Part shown: positions 15,829 through 24,722 of the stretch, in pieces
Numbering within the stretch: the stretch's first letter is position 1
Layout of the letters: every line of letters begins with the position of its first letter
Assembly (NCBI GenBank): GCA_947167155.1
Contig: CAMVHB010000009.1
Location: 1-55,906, forward strand
Direction of reading: 5' to 3'
DNA from: an uncultured Lachnospiraceae bacterium
GTDB lineage: Bacteria > Bacillota > Clostridia > Lachnospirales > Lachnospiraceae
Length of the DNA: 55,906 nt
The notes under the pieces: model-generated
The model's database searches: none
The model's input: the letters and a program-made list of their open reading frames with translations, nothing else
What the model was told of the DNA's origin: nothing
Position numbers and translations under genes: made by a program

Positions 15829-16896
15829 ATGAGTGATTCAAGAGCTATCGCGAAAGCTGCTGATTACCTCGTTTACGACAAGGAAAATAAGGTATACCGG
15901 CAGGATCCCGAGCAGGCAGTAAGGGATGATGTCGAAAAGCATTACTGGCTTCACGTACTTCGCACGATCGCGAAGGATTGGCGTCTTTATGTGATGCTCG
16001 TACCGATGATCCTTGTTTTCCTGTTTTGGCGTTACTTCCCTATGTACGAGCTGCTGGGCTGCTTTAAGGTGTCTGACCAGACCCTTCCCGTTGCGGATCA
16101 GCTCTTCTCGGGCTTCTACAATTTCAAGATACTTCTCATGGGCTCCGATACAATGTCCCTTGAGTTCTTCAGGGCTCTTCGGAACACCTTCGTTCTTTCA
16201 TTCTATGGACTTATATTCGGTTTCCCGATCCCGATTATACTTGCCCTTTTCTTCAACGAGATCAAGTCGAACGTACTTCGCTCGGTATATCAGGTTCTTA
16301 CTTATCTTCCGAAGTTTATGTCGACCGTTATCATTACCTCCCTCGTTATCATGCTTGTAAAGCAGGGAGCTCAGACGTCTTCGATGGGTATCATCTCACA
16401 GGCTCTCGAGAAGCTGGGGCTGATCTCATATGATGTCGGTAATGCAGGCCTGTTGAACCAACCGCAATTCTTCAGGGCGATATTCATCATCTCCGGTATT
16501 TGGGAGGATGCCGGCTACGGCAGCATTGTCTTCTTCGCCGCCATCATCTCGATCTCGCCGACCTCCTATGAGGCCGCCCAGATCGACGGGGCAGGCAAGA
16601 TGGCACAGATGAGATACGTAGTCCTGCCGAGTATTCTTTCTACGATAGTCATCATGCTGATCACAAAGATAGGTTCGCTGCTATCCATAGGCTACGAGAA
16701 GGTCCTCCTCTTGTACAATTCAAATACCTTCATGACGGCGGACGTTGTTTCAACCTTCGCTAACCGCTACGGTCTGGAGGGAGCGTCAAAGGGTATCGCC
16801 TCCGCCGCAGAAATGATGAGTAATGTCATCGCCATGCTCCTCGTCATTGGCGCAAATACCATAGCGAGAAAGGCTTCCGATACATCACTGTACTGA
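15829..16896 (+). CDS. ABC transporter permease, LplB/oligosaccharide type
   Basis: A 355-residue inner-membrane permease with about six transmembrane helices. The ABC-coupling EAA loop is visible as SYEAAQIDGAGKMAQMRYVV. The family (LplB/UgpA-like) imports oligosaccharides together with a YtcP-type partner. The N-terminus has about 50 extra soluble residues before the first helix (DWRLYVMLVPMILVFLFWRY). A ribosome site GGGGAGAC lies before ATG 15829. It is followed by the partner permease and the binding protein. Substrate is inferred from the locus: oligogalacturonides. Confidence 0.92.
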   Translation: MSDSRAIAKAADYLVYDKENKVYRQDPEQAVRDDVEKHYWLHVLRTIAKDWRLYVMLVPMILVFLFWRYFPMYELLGCFKVSDQTLPVADQLFSGFYNFKILLMGSDTMSLEFFRALRNTFVLSFYGLIFGFPIPIILALFFNEIKSNVLRSVYQVLTYLPKFMSTVIITSLVIMLVKQGAQTSSMGIISQALEKLGLISYDVGNAGLLNQPQFFRAIFIISGIWEDAGYGSIVFFAAIISISPTSYEAAQIDGAGKMAQMRYVVLPSILSTIVIMLITKIGSLLSIGYEKVLLLYNSNTFMTADVVSTFANRYGLEGASKGIASAAEMMSNVIAMLLVIGANTIARKASDTSLY

Positions 16897-16945
16897 TTGG
16901 TATAGCTTCGTGAACACATAGTCAAAGCACTGAGAGAGAAAGAAA

Positions 16946-17836
16946 ATGAAGAGAAAACTCGAAATTTCAGAACTCGTATTCAAGATCATAAGCTACACGC
17001 TCCTTACCGTGTTCGCCCTGATGTGTCTGTATCCGTTTGTTTACGCGGTTTCGGCCTCACTCTCCGGGATCAATGCGGTAGAGTACAATCAGGTTGTGCT
17101 GCTTCCGAAGGATATACAGGTAGAGGCCTTCAAGAGGATGTTCTCGGACAATATGTTCTGGAATGCCTACTCGAACACATTATTCCTGACCATATTCGGA
17201 ACGATCTGGTGCCTAATCTATTCGATTCTCGGCGCCTACGCTCTTTCAAAGAAGAGGCTTCTTTTCAGGAAGTTCTTCAACTTCTTCCTGGTATTCACAA
17301 TGTGGTTCTCGGCAGGTATCGTTCCCCAGTACCTGAACTACCTCCAGACAAAGGCCGTATTCAACAAGGTCGGTATCTGGGATGACAAGTGGCTCGTAGT
17401 TATCGCCATGGGTATGGCGGCCATGAACATTATCCTCCTTCGTAACGCTTTTGAGGAGGTGCCTCAGGAGATCGAGGAAGCGGCTATAGTCGACGGTGCT
17501 ACAGAATTCCAGGTTCTTCGTACGGTATACATACCGATGTCGAAATCCACTATAGCGACGGTCACATTGTTCTTTGCAATATCAAGATGGAATGGATACT
17601 TCTGGGCGAGACAGATGATCTCAAACGGCTACGAGAAGCCGCTGCAGGTCTTCATCAGAGAGCTCCTCGAGCAGTATCAGGATCCGGAGTTTACCGCAGG
17701 CTGGAACGAGGTCTATTCTCCCGATTCCATCATCTACGCCCTGATCGTATGCTCGATCATCCCGATCCTTATCATCTATCCTTTCATCCAGAAGTATTTC
17801 GCAAAGGGTACAAACGTCGGCGGCGTCAAGGAATGA
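16946..17836 (+). CDS. ABC transporter permease, YtcP/oligosaccharide type
   Basis: A 296-residue permease with six predicted helices, opening with ISYTLLTVFALMCLYPFVYA and carrying the EAA loop EEAAIVDGATEFQVLRTVYI. It is the heterodimer partner of the LplB-type permease 49 bases upstream and belongs to the carbohydrate CUT1 class. A GAGAGAAAG site precedes the ATG. The binding lipoprotein follows at 17909. Confidence 0.92.
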   Translation: MKRKLEISELVFKIISYTLLTVFALMCLYPFVYAVSASLSGINAVEYNQVVLLPKDIQVEAFKRMFSDNMFWNAYSNTLFLTIFGTIWCLIYSILGAYALSKKRLLFRKFFNFFLVFTMWFSAGIVPQYLNYLQTKAVFNKVGIWDDKWLVVIAMGMAAMNIILLRNAFEEVPQEIEEAAIVDGATEFQVLRTVYIPMSKSTIATVTLFFAISRWNGYFWARQMISNGYEKPLQVFIRELLEQYQDPEFTAGWNEVYSPDSIIYALIVCSIIPILIIYPFIQKYFAKGTNVGGVKE

Positions 17837-17908
17837 TCTTTATTATATGATCTTTTGCGGGGGTTCCCGCTGAAGATAAAGTTTCAAAAACAGCTAAGGA
17901 GGAATTTT

Positions 17909-20056
17909 ATGAGAAAAGGTAAAAAAGCACTTTCGCTCGGTCTTGTATCGCTCATGACCGCAGCACTTGTGGCAGGATGCGGCAACAGCATCCAGCAGCC
18001 TACAAGCAGTGCGTCGTCAAAACCGGCAAGCAGCAGCGCAGCAGCTTCATCAAGCACTGCATCAACAGAGGATCTGCTCAAGTTTGAAAAGGGAACCGAG
18101 CTCCGTATGGCAACCGGCTACAACAACGCAAAGACAGGTATCGTATTTGACGCTGAGACGGCAGGAGCAGGCGTTACCCTTGCAGACGGCAAGAACTACA
18201 ATTCAGGCGACCTTAAGCCTACCTGGGTAGCGCTTCAGGACAAGCTTGGAATGAAGTTCACAAGTGTTTACCAGGGCAACTCTTCCACGAAAGAGTTCGA
18301 TTACTGGAAAGAAAAGCTCGGAGACGTTGACATGGTTTCCGGTACAGCTGCAAAGCTTACCGAATTCGGTGAGCAGGGCTCCATCGTAAACATCGGCGAG
18401 TACCTTGACAAGATGCCCAACTTCAAGGCTTATCTTGAAAAGAACCCCATCGTTCGTCTCTCCATCACAGGTAATGTTAAAACAGGCGCTATCTACTTCT
18501 CACCTTACTTCGACGGTGTCAACGATATTGAGAAGATGCCCCTTATGAGGACAGACTGGGTAGCAAAGCTCCTTGACGGCGAAGGCCAGTTCTCGGCAGC
18601 AGCTTCAGGAAATACCGCAGCTCCCGTATATCAGCCTTTCATGCCTACAAGCGGCAAGGTTGAGATCGATGTCGTAAAGAAGGACGGAAAGTCCACAGAG
18701 AAGGTTACGAAGGATTACGGTGCATACGGCAATATAGTTGCGAAGATGAACGAAAAAGGTTCTATGAGCGGTGTTGACGCGGTGAACATGCTTCGTGAAT
18801 ATATCGACAAGACCTACAACAACTATTACGGAACAACCCGTTCAGATCTCTTCTGCGGCCAGAACGCTGCATGGGATGTTGATGAACTCGTAGCTCTCGT
18901 TCGTTGCGTAGTTTCAAACGCTCAGACACTCAACGGAACAGACAAGGTTCAGGGTATCTTCACACGTGAGGACAACAACCTTCAGAGAAAAACTGATATG
19001 GTCCGTTTCGCAGGCGTTCTCTTTGGTGTGAGAGGTCTTGAGTCCCGTCAGGATTACCTCTATGTAGGCAATGACGGAAAGCTCCATGATGCACGTCAGG
19101 AAACCGCTACCTATGATGCTCTCAAGAGAATGAATGATATGGTTAAGGAAGGCCTTATCTCAGAAGCATTCATCAACAACCAGGAAGAGAATACAAAGAA
19201 GTATCTCGAGAACGATCTTGGTTTCATGCACTATGATTACAACCAGACACAGACCATCTACAACCAGCCCGAGGATTCAAAAACACTTCAGGCCGGAGAG
19301 AAGTATATGGCAGTCATGGTTCCCGTATCAAAGTGGAATGACGGCAAGGCTGACACCTATATGAGATTTACAGAGTCCTGGAGATCAGTAAAGACTGATG
19401 GATGGGGAATCTCAAAGGCCGGTGTCGGAAATGACACCAACAAGCTCAATGCATGCCTCAAGCTTATCGATTATGCATACTCACCTGAGGGCACGATCCT
19501 TATGTCCTATGGTCCCGATGCGTTCATCAAGAAGGGCGAGACCTTCAACTTCAACGGCGAAGAGATGCCTGTTATAGCTGATGCGACCAGAGCTGAGCTT
19601 TGGGAGAAGGCAAAAGGAAATTACACAAACTATGCTCGTATGTATCTTGGGTCAACACTCTCCTTCATGAAGAGCCAGGCATTTGAGTATCAGTGTACAA
19701 CAGAAGTTGGTAGAGAGGGCGCAGGCTACATTTCAAACGCTATAGCTCTCGGGACCATCAAGCATCCGGAGCTCGCGCTTGCAAGCAATATGTGGTACAC
19801 ATCAGTACCTACAGTCCTTCCTACAACGAAGGCTGACAACGACCTTATCAACTCCTACACGAACCTTACAAAGCAGTTCTCATCCTCCAAGGGTGACGAT
19901 CAGGTGAATGTAATGGTTGACCTTATCGCGAAGGGTTCTGCACAGGGCTTCTCAGGAGCTGATACCGTAAAGAACGATTACCAGGGCGCTTCCTACCTCC
20001 AGGTTAAGGAACAGGCTTGGGAAGAGCTTCAGGACTTCTACAAGAATCTTAAATAA
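17909..20056 (+). CDS. Extracellular solute-binding lipoprotein of the pectin-oligomer ABC importer
   Basis: A 715-residue lipoprotein. The signal peptide (MRKGKKALSLGLVSLMTAAL) ends in the lipobox LVAGC, giving an N-terminal lipidated Cys, followed by a Ser/Ala-rich linker (about residues 30-55) and a large type I binding domain. It is longer than the usual LplA-type proteins of about 450-550 residues, which may reflect binding of long oligomers. ATG 17909 follows AAGGAGGAA; the frame open from 17855 upstream has no good site. Codon choice changes here toward the most common codons (for example AAG, CTT, GGC), as expected for a highly expressed protein. A stable hairpin follows the stop. Confidence 0.92.
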   Translation: MRKGKKALSLGLVSLMTAALVAGCGNSIQQPTSSASSKPASSSAAASSSTASTEDLLKFEKGTELRMATGYNNAKTGIVFDAETAGAGVTLADGKNYNSGDLKPTWVALQDKLGMKFTSVYQGNSSTKEFDYWKEKLGDVDMVSGTAAKLTEFGEQGSIVNIGEYLDKMPNFKAYLEKNPIVRLSITGNVKTGAIYFSPYFDGVNDIEKMPLMRTDWVAKLLDGEGQFSAAASGNTAAPVYQPFMPTSGKVEIDVVKKDGKSTEKVTKDYGAYGNIVAKMNEKGSMSGVDAVNMLREYIDKTYNNYYGTTRSDLFCGQNAAWDVDELVALVRCVVSNAQTLNGTDKVQGIFTREDNNLQRKTDMVRFAGVLFGVRGLESRQDYLYVGNDGKLHDARQETATYDALKRMNDMVKEGLISEAFINNQEENTKKYLENDLGFMHYDYNQTQTIYNQPEDSKTLQAGEKYMAVMVPVSKWNDGKADTYMRFTESWRSVKTDGWGISKAGVGNDTNKLNACLKLIDYAYSPEGTILMSYGPDAFIKKGETFNFNGEEMPVIADATRAELWEKAKGNYTNYARMYLGSTLSFMKSQAFEYQCTTEVGREGAGYISNAIALGTIKHPELALASNMWYTSVPTVLPTTKADNDLINSYTNLTKQFSSSKGDDQVNVMVDLIAKGSAQGFSGADTVKNDYQGASYLQVKEQAWEELQDFYKNLK

Positions 20057-20072
20057 TCATTGAGATTTTGAT

Positions 20073-20098
20073 CCGGGCGGGCTTCATCACCCGTCCGG
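20073..20098 (+). promoter_or_regulatory. Stable mRNA hairpin after the binding-protein gene
   Basis: CCGGGCGGG (20073-20081) pairs with CCCGTCCGG (20090-20098) with one G-T pair and a nine-base loop. No T-run follows, so it is more likely a 3' stability element or weak attenuator that lets the binding protein be made in excess of later genes. A smaller CCTTAG/CTAAGG hairpin follows at 20105-20121. Confidence 0.55.
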
Positions 20099-20159
20099 GT
20101 ATTCCCTTAGATTTCCTAAGGACCGTTTGATAAAAAGTTTTCGATAGTGACAGGGGGTC

Positions 20160-20756
20160 ATGATGTACAAAAAAGAGATGGTGCTTCAGAAGGTAGCATG
20201 CTTTCTTGTGTTGATATCGAGCGTTGTGGTATTTCTGTATTCTCTTGGAATACTGACTGACCTCTATGAGTCATTCTATTATACGATCAGGGATCCGCAG
20301 AACGCAGACAGGAACCCTATCCCGGGCTCGCTGATTTACTATGATATGCAGCCTTTCAACAAGACTTTCCTGCATCTTGGGCTGATGCTCATCATTGTGG
20401 CAATCTTCCTTTTCATCACGAGTACTCATGTGAGAAGGCGTTATTACATTGGGAATGTGATCGCGATCTTCGCCAATGTGGCCGCGAACATCGGGGTCTT
20501 TGTATGGGCAAGCGGAAGGATAGCGGCATACAAGCAGCAGTTCCTTACTACCGTGGATTTTGAAGCGTTCAAGGCTTTTGTTGACCAAAGGGGCGGTTAT
20601 TATACCGAATCTACCATGTGGTTTGACGCGAAAAACGGCGTTTTCGCCTTTGCCCTGATATGCTGTGCATTCCTGCTATGCATCATGTTCTGGAAATTCT
20701 CTCTGATGAAGCAGGAAAAGGCTCTGATTGAAGAAGGAAAGGGGGCAGCATCGTGA
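20160..20756 (+). CDS. Unknown four-helix membrane protein A of the ABC locus
   Basis: A 198-residue protein with about four hydrophobic segments: VACFLVLISSVVVFLYSLGI, a second near residues 75-93 (LGLMLIIVAIFLFITSTHV), NVIAIFANVAANIGVFVW and FAFALICCAFLLCIMFW. A roughly 50-residue loop between helices 1 and 2 (ending FNKTF) is probably outside the cell. No family is recognised. Start ATG 20160 (or 20163) follows CAGGGGG. It overlaps the next gene by four bases. The order four-helix, four-helix, ATPase occurs twice in this locus, so it is probably an accessory subunit of the importer; this is inference. Confidence 0.65.
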   Translation: MMYKKEMVLQKVACFLVLISSVVVFLYSLGILTDLYESFYYTIRDPQNADRNPIPGSLIYYDMQPFNKTFLHLGLMLIIVAIFLFITSTHVRRRYYIGNVIAIFANVAANIGVFVWASGRIAAYKQQFLTTVDFEAFKAFVDQRGGYYTESTMWFDAKNGVFAFALICCAFLLCIMFWKFSLMKQEKALIEEGKGAAS

Positions 20757-21310
20757 GTAAGCTCGGAAAAGAGGTTACAACCTCGATATCTGTCGAAAAC
20801 ATGGATGACGCATTTATCAAGAAGGACAGGATGCGTTTTACGAAGAACAAGCTTTCTTCCGGTCTTGCCCTTCTGGCGCTTGTACTTGATGTATTTTACT
20901 TCATTTCACTTTATTCATCCGATGTAGGACATGCAGAGAGAGGTGGCTATTATTACAATATCAGGATAGCGGTCTCGCTCATATACAACCTTTTGTTCCT
21001 TCTCATCGTATTCCTCTGCTCGGAGGGCGTGAAGAATTACGTTCGCAGTTATCATTATGTATTGATCGTGATGGGGCTCTTCCAGTTTGTAAGGATATTC
21101 ATTATGCCCTGGCAGGCTCTTCATTTTGAGGTTGCTCTAGAGGGCGGCGGCACTGTTATGGCAATGGACAATGCGCAGTTCATACGTGTTTGCATTTACC
21201 TTGGCGTTTCGGGACTCTGCTGCGTGATAGCGGCTATAGTGGGTCTTTCGAAATGCAGGACTCTTGAGAATCATCAGAAGGCTATAGAGCAATTAGCAGG
21301 TCAGGCGTGA
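20753..21310 (+). CDS. Unknown four-helix membrane protein B of the ABC locus
   Basis: A 185-residue protein with a soluble N-terminus of about 40 residues and four predicted helices (LALLALVLDVFYFISLY, SLIYNLLFLLIVFLC, YVLIVMGLFQFVRIFIM, YLGVSGLCCVIAAIVGL). It starts with GTG at 20753, overlapping the previous stop (GTGA), which indicates translational coupling. It ends 16 bases before the first ABC ATPase gene. No family recognised; the context suggests a partner of membrane protein A and of the importer. Confidence 0.65.
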   Translation: MSKLGKEVTTSISVENMDDAFIKKDRMRFTKNKLSSGLALLALVLDVFYFISLYSSDVGHAERGGYYYNIRIAVSLIYNLLFLLIVFLCSEGVKNYVRSYHYVLIVMGLFQFVRIFIMPWQALHFEVALEGGGTVMAMDNAQFIRVCIYLGVSGLCCVIAAIVGLSKCRTLENHQKAIEQLAGQA

Positions 21311-21326
21311 GCAAAGGAGCAGTGAG

Positions 21327-22394
21327 ATGGCTGAACTCTCATTACAGCACTTAGACAAGATATACGACAACAAGGTTCAGGCGGTTTTTGACTTCAACAT
21401 GGATGTCAAGGACGGTGAGCTGATCGTATTGGTAGGTCCCTCCGGCTGCGGAAAGTCAACAACACTCCGCATGGTTGCCGGACTTGAGGATATATCCAGG
21501 GGACACCTCATTATGGACGGGAAGGATATCACACAGACTCCTCCCAAGGATCGTGATATGGCGATGGTCTTCCAGAGCTACGCTCTGTACGGACATATGA
21601 CGGTATACGAGAATATGGCCTTTTCGCTTACACTTCGGAAGGAAAATCCCAATGTTATCCACAAGAAGGTCATGGCTGCGGCAGAGATCCTTGGACTTGT
21701 TCCCCAGCTCAACAAGAAGCCTTCACAGCTTTCCGGCGGTCAGAGACAGAGAGTCGCGATGGGGCGTTCCATAGTCCGTTCACCGAAGCTCTTCCTCTTT
21801 GATGAGCCTCTTTCGAACCTTGATGCGAAGCTTCGTGGATCTACAAGAAGAGAGATACTTCTTCTTCACAAGAGGCTTTCCGCGACAATGATGTATGTCA
21901 CACACGATCAGACCGAGGCGCTTACCCTGGCTGATCGGATAGTATGTATGTCCATGGGACATGTTCAGCAGATCGGTACTCCGCTCGAGCTTTACGATTC
22001 GCCCGCGAATCTCTTCGTTGCAGGTTTCATAGGTCTGCCGCCCATGAATGTTTTTGACGTAAGGGTGTCCGACGGAAAGCTTGTAAATGATGTTTTCTCC
22101 ACCGCGATCCTTCCTGAAGAAAAGGCAAAGCTTGCTCCTTATGAAGGAAAGGAGATCACCCTCGGGGTACGCCCGGAGAATATCGAGCCTCATGAGGACG
22201 GCGACATTCCGATGTCCGTCAATCTCAATGAAAATCTTGGAATGAATACGCTGGTTCACGGTCATGTGGGCAATTCCTCAGTCAGGATGACCGGTAAGTT
22301 CAAGGGCTGGTGTGATTACAAGCCGGGTGACGGTCTTTATGTCCGGTTCGTGAAGCGTCATTTCTTTGACAAAGAAACGACGAATGCGATTTAA
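21327..22394 (+). CDS. ABC transporter ATPase, MsmX/UgpC type (copy 1)
   Basis: A 355-residue carbohydrate-type ABC ATPase. Walker A GPSGCGKST, signature LSGGQRQRVAMG, Walker B LFLFDEPLSNLDAK and the H-loop THDQTEALT are all intact; the C-terminal roughly 120 residues form the MsmX-type OB/regulatory domain (VRPENIEPH). In many Firmicutes a single stand-alone MsmX serves several importers; here two dedicated ATPases are in the locus. The signature motif reads MGRS where many relatives have LGRA. ATG 21327 follows AAGGAGCAG. Confidence 0.93.
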   Translation: MAELSLQHLDKIYDNKVQAVFDFNMDVKDGELIVLVGPSGCGKSTTLRMVAGLEDISRGHLIMDGKDITQTPPKDRDMAMVFQSYALYGHMTVYENMAFSLTLRKENPNVIHKKVMAAAEILGLVPQLNKKPSQLSGGQRQRVAMGRSIVRSPKLFLFDEPLSNLDAKLRGSTRREILLLHKRLSATMMYVTHDQTEALTLADRIVCMSMGHVQQIGTPLELYDSPANLFVAGFIGLPPMNVFDVRVSDGKLVNDVFSTAILPEEKAKLAPYEGKEITLGVRPENIEPHEDGDIPMSVNLNENLGMNTLVHGHVGNSSVRMTGKFKGWCDYKPGDGLYVRFVKRHFFDKETTNAI

Positions 22395-22408
22395 GGAGGG
22401 AATAAGGC

Positions 22409-22978
22409 GTGAGCACTGAAAAATCAGCAAAACAAATCAAGACATTTAAAGGACCGGAGTTTATCAGGAAGTTCCTGGTTTCCTTGAAACGTCGTCCTCA
22501 TAATATTGCCTTTGTGGTCTTTATCATAGCATTCCTTATCTATGCTCTGAATCTGACCCATATATCCCATACGACGTCCAGAATCAACGGACCCGGGATG
22601 GGGATATTCGGCTTTGTGACGATGCTTGCATCCTTCCTTTCACTTGCCTGCTATCTCAACATTTTCCCTAAGAGGAAGCCTGTGAACAAGCCCATGCTTA
22701 TCCTATTTTTTGCAATGAACGTCGCGGTCATCATCTGTGACTATATGTATCGGTCAGTCATATATGAAGCTGTGACCAGGAAAGATAATCCTATAGCTGT
22801 AGAGGATTATATTTTCCGTGCATCTAGTATGCTGGGGGTTCATATAGTCTTCCTTATCGTGGGTCTTGCGCTTGTTGTACTGCTTCCTGTTTATGGCAGG
22901 CTGTTCAAGAAGATCAATACTTCTATCGCAGTTGAGTCCAGCGAGATGGCTGAGATCGAGCTCTCGGGTGACGAGTAA
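22409..22978 (+). CDS. Unknown four-helix membrane protein C of the ABC locus
   Basis: A 189-residue protein beginning with GTG at 22409 behind AAGGAGGG. A basic N-terminus of about 35 residues is followed by four helices (IAFVVFIIAFLIYALNLTHI, GFVTMLASFLSLACYLNI, MLILFFAMNVAVIICDYM, HIVFLIVGLALVVLLPVY). A loop between helices 3 and 4 is charged. No family recognised. Its size and topology match proteins A and B, though sequence similarity is not evident by eye. It lies 14 bases after the first ATPase gene. Confidence 0.65.
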   Translation: MSTEKSAKQIKTFKGPEFIRKFLVSLKRRPHNIAFVVFIIAFLIYALNLTHISHTTSRINGPGMGIFGFVTMLASFLSLACYLNIFPKRKPVNKPMLILFFAMNVAVIICDYMYRSVIYEAVTRKDNPIAVEDYIFRASSMLGVHIVFLIVGLALVVLLPVYGRLFKKINTSIAVESSEMAEIELSGDE

Positions 22979-22980
22979 AA

Positions 22981-23622
22981 ATGTCTTCCCACAGAAGAAA
23001 GCGGGCCCGGGAAAAGGAGATTGAGAAAGAGACCGATTATTACGATCTTCACAAGCAGGCAGTAGAGGATCTTGTAACAGCAGATGTTTCGAATTCTCCT
23101 GTAGTTTCAAAAAAGGAGCTTCGGAGGTTTCGGGGGGCGAAGAAGTTTACGATCCCCAATATCGTCAAGGCGCTGTTTATCAAATGGTGGTTTAACGGAG
23201 CTGTATGCTTCTTCTTTCTCTGGGGTCTCGGGATGTTCGTTACAAATATCCTTGACCAGTTGTTCATCCTTGCGATAGCAATGGGCATAGTCACGGACCT
23301 TCTTGTGAACAACTCCCTGAGGTTCGTAGCGGATCCCGATGGTGCACTTGACAATTACATGATGTTCCCGAACAAGAAATTTGTATTCTTCTTCCTGAAC
23401 ATACTTTATGCGTTTCTGGTCGTGTTCTTCGTATTCGAGGCTTATACATGGATCAATATGCTGATCACCTCGATACCCGGAAACGAGAACGGGTCGGTAG
23501 CCTTCCTGGGTGTAGGCCCTCTGATCTTCGGTACTATATATCTTGGCTTTGATATGCTCTTCATTGGAATGAAGAGGCTTTTCCTGAAGATAGTCGCAGA
23601 CGCGAAAGAAAAGAACAGATAA
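22981..23622 (+). CDS. Unknown four-helix membrane protein D of the ABC locus
   Basis: A 213-residue protein with a long charged N-terminus (residues 1-60, including MSSHRRKRAREKEIEKETDY) and about four helices (NGAVCFFFLWGLGMFVTNI, LFILAIAMGIVTDLLV, FFFLNILYAFLVVFFVF, GVGPLIFGTIYLGFDMLFIG). It begins two bases after protein C stops, implying coupled translation, and is followed 15 bases later by the second ATPase. No known family. The charged tail could contact a cytoplasmic subunit such as the ATPase; inference only. Confidence 0.65.
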   Translation: MSSHRRKRAREKEIEKETDYYDLHKQAVEDLVTADVSNSPVVSKKELRRFRGAKKFTIPNIVKALFIKWWFNGAVCFFFLWGLGMFVTNILDQLFILAIAMGIVTDLLVNNSLRFVADPDGALDNYMMFPNKKFVFFFLNILYAFLVVFFVFEAYTWINMLITSIPGNENGSVAFLGVGPLIFGTIYLGFDMLFIGMKRLFLKIVADAKEKNR

Positions 23623-23637
23623 ACGGAGGTTTGATCC

Positions 23638-24720
23638 ATGGCTTATCTAAAGCTCAAGGAAATCAACAAGATCTATCCCAACGGTTTCCACGCAGTCCAC
23701 AATTTCAACCTTGAAATTGAAAAGGGTGAATTCATAGTCTTCGTCGGTCCTTCCGGCTGCGGAAAATCGACGACGCTTCGTATGATCGCCGGTCTCGAGG
23801 ATATCTCGAAGGGTGATTTTTACATCGGCGACAAGAGGGCAAATGAGCTTTCTCCCCGCCAGAGAGAGATAGCCATGGTTTTCCAGAGCTATGCTCTTTA
23901 TCCGCAGCTTACGGTTTATGACAACCTTGGCTATGGTCTTACTCTTGAGGGCGTTGATGAGGACGTTATAGAAGAGAAGGTCAACTGGGTAGCTGATATC
24001 CTTGGTCTTACAGAATATCTCGACAGGCTTCCGAGAGCTCTTTCAGGTGGCCAGAGACAGAGAGTTGCGGTTGGTCGTGCCATAATCAGGAAGGTGGGAA
24101 TATTCTTGATGGACGAGCCGCTTTCCAACCTTGACGCGAAGCAGCGTGTTACGATGAGATCCGAGATCTCAAATATTGCCCGTTCCACAGGCGCTACGAC
24201 CATATATGTCACGCATGATCAGACCGAGGCCATGACCATGGCGGACCGTATCGTCGTAATGAAGGACGGCTATATCCAGCAGGTAGGATCTCCCTTCGAA
24301 CTTTATTTCAAGCCCGCAAATGTATTCGTGGCAGGCTTCATCGGTGAGCCTCCCATGAACTTCATCAGGGGGAAGGTTGAGAACGGCATCTTCAGGATAG
24401 GTGGCGAGCCTATGGATCTTCGAAAGAAGCCGAAATTTGATGCTTCAAAGTATGAAGGAAAAGAGATAGTCTTTGGCTTCCGTCCCGAGGCGATCGAGCT
24501 TGGAGAGAAGGAGAATTCCTTTGTCGTAAACGGCAACGTCGAGCTTACCGAGATGCTTGGCGACAATACCAACGTTTACATGAACATCAATGAGGACAGG
24601 GCTATCCTGAAGATCGATCCTCATGACACTCCCGAGGTAGATTCCAATATCAGCTTCTCCATTCCTTACGAGAGGGTTTACCTTTTCGACGGCGAGACCG
24701 AGATGGTCATCGATGGCTGA
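23638..24720 (+). CDS. ABC transporter ATPase, MsmX/UgpC type (copy 2)
   Basis: A 360-residue ABC ATPase with intact Walker A (GPSGCGKST), signature LSGGQRQRVAVGRA, Walker B IFLMDEPLSNLDAKQR, H-loop THDQTEAMT and the C-terminal regulatory domain (FRPEAIELG). It is closely related to copy 1 but clearly diverged, with a stem nearer to standard MsmX. ATG 23638 follows CGGAGG. The two ATPases could form a heterodimer on one permease pair or serve different substrates. It is followed two bases later by the isomerase gene. Confidence 0.93.
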   Translation: MAYLKLKEINKIYPNGFHAVHNFNLEIEKGEFIVFVGPSGCGKSTTLRMIAGLEDISKGDFYIGDKRANELSPRQREIAMVFQSYALYPQLTVYDNLGYGLTLEGVDEDVIEEKVNWVADILGLTEYLDRLPRALSGGQRQRVAVGRAIIRKVGIFLMDEPLSNLDAKQRVTMRSEISNIARSTGATTIYVTHDQTEAMTMADRIVVMKDGYIQQVGSPFELYFKPANVFVAGFIGEPPMNFIRGKVENGIFRIGGEPMDLRKKPKFDASKYEGKEIVFGFRPEAIELGEKENSFVVNGNVELTEMLGDNTNVYMNINEDRAILKIDPHDTPEVDSNISFSIPYERVYLFDGETEMVIDG

Positions 24721-24722
24721 AG

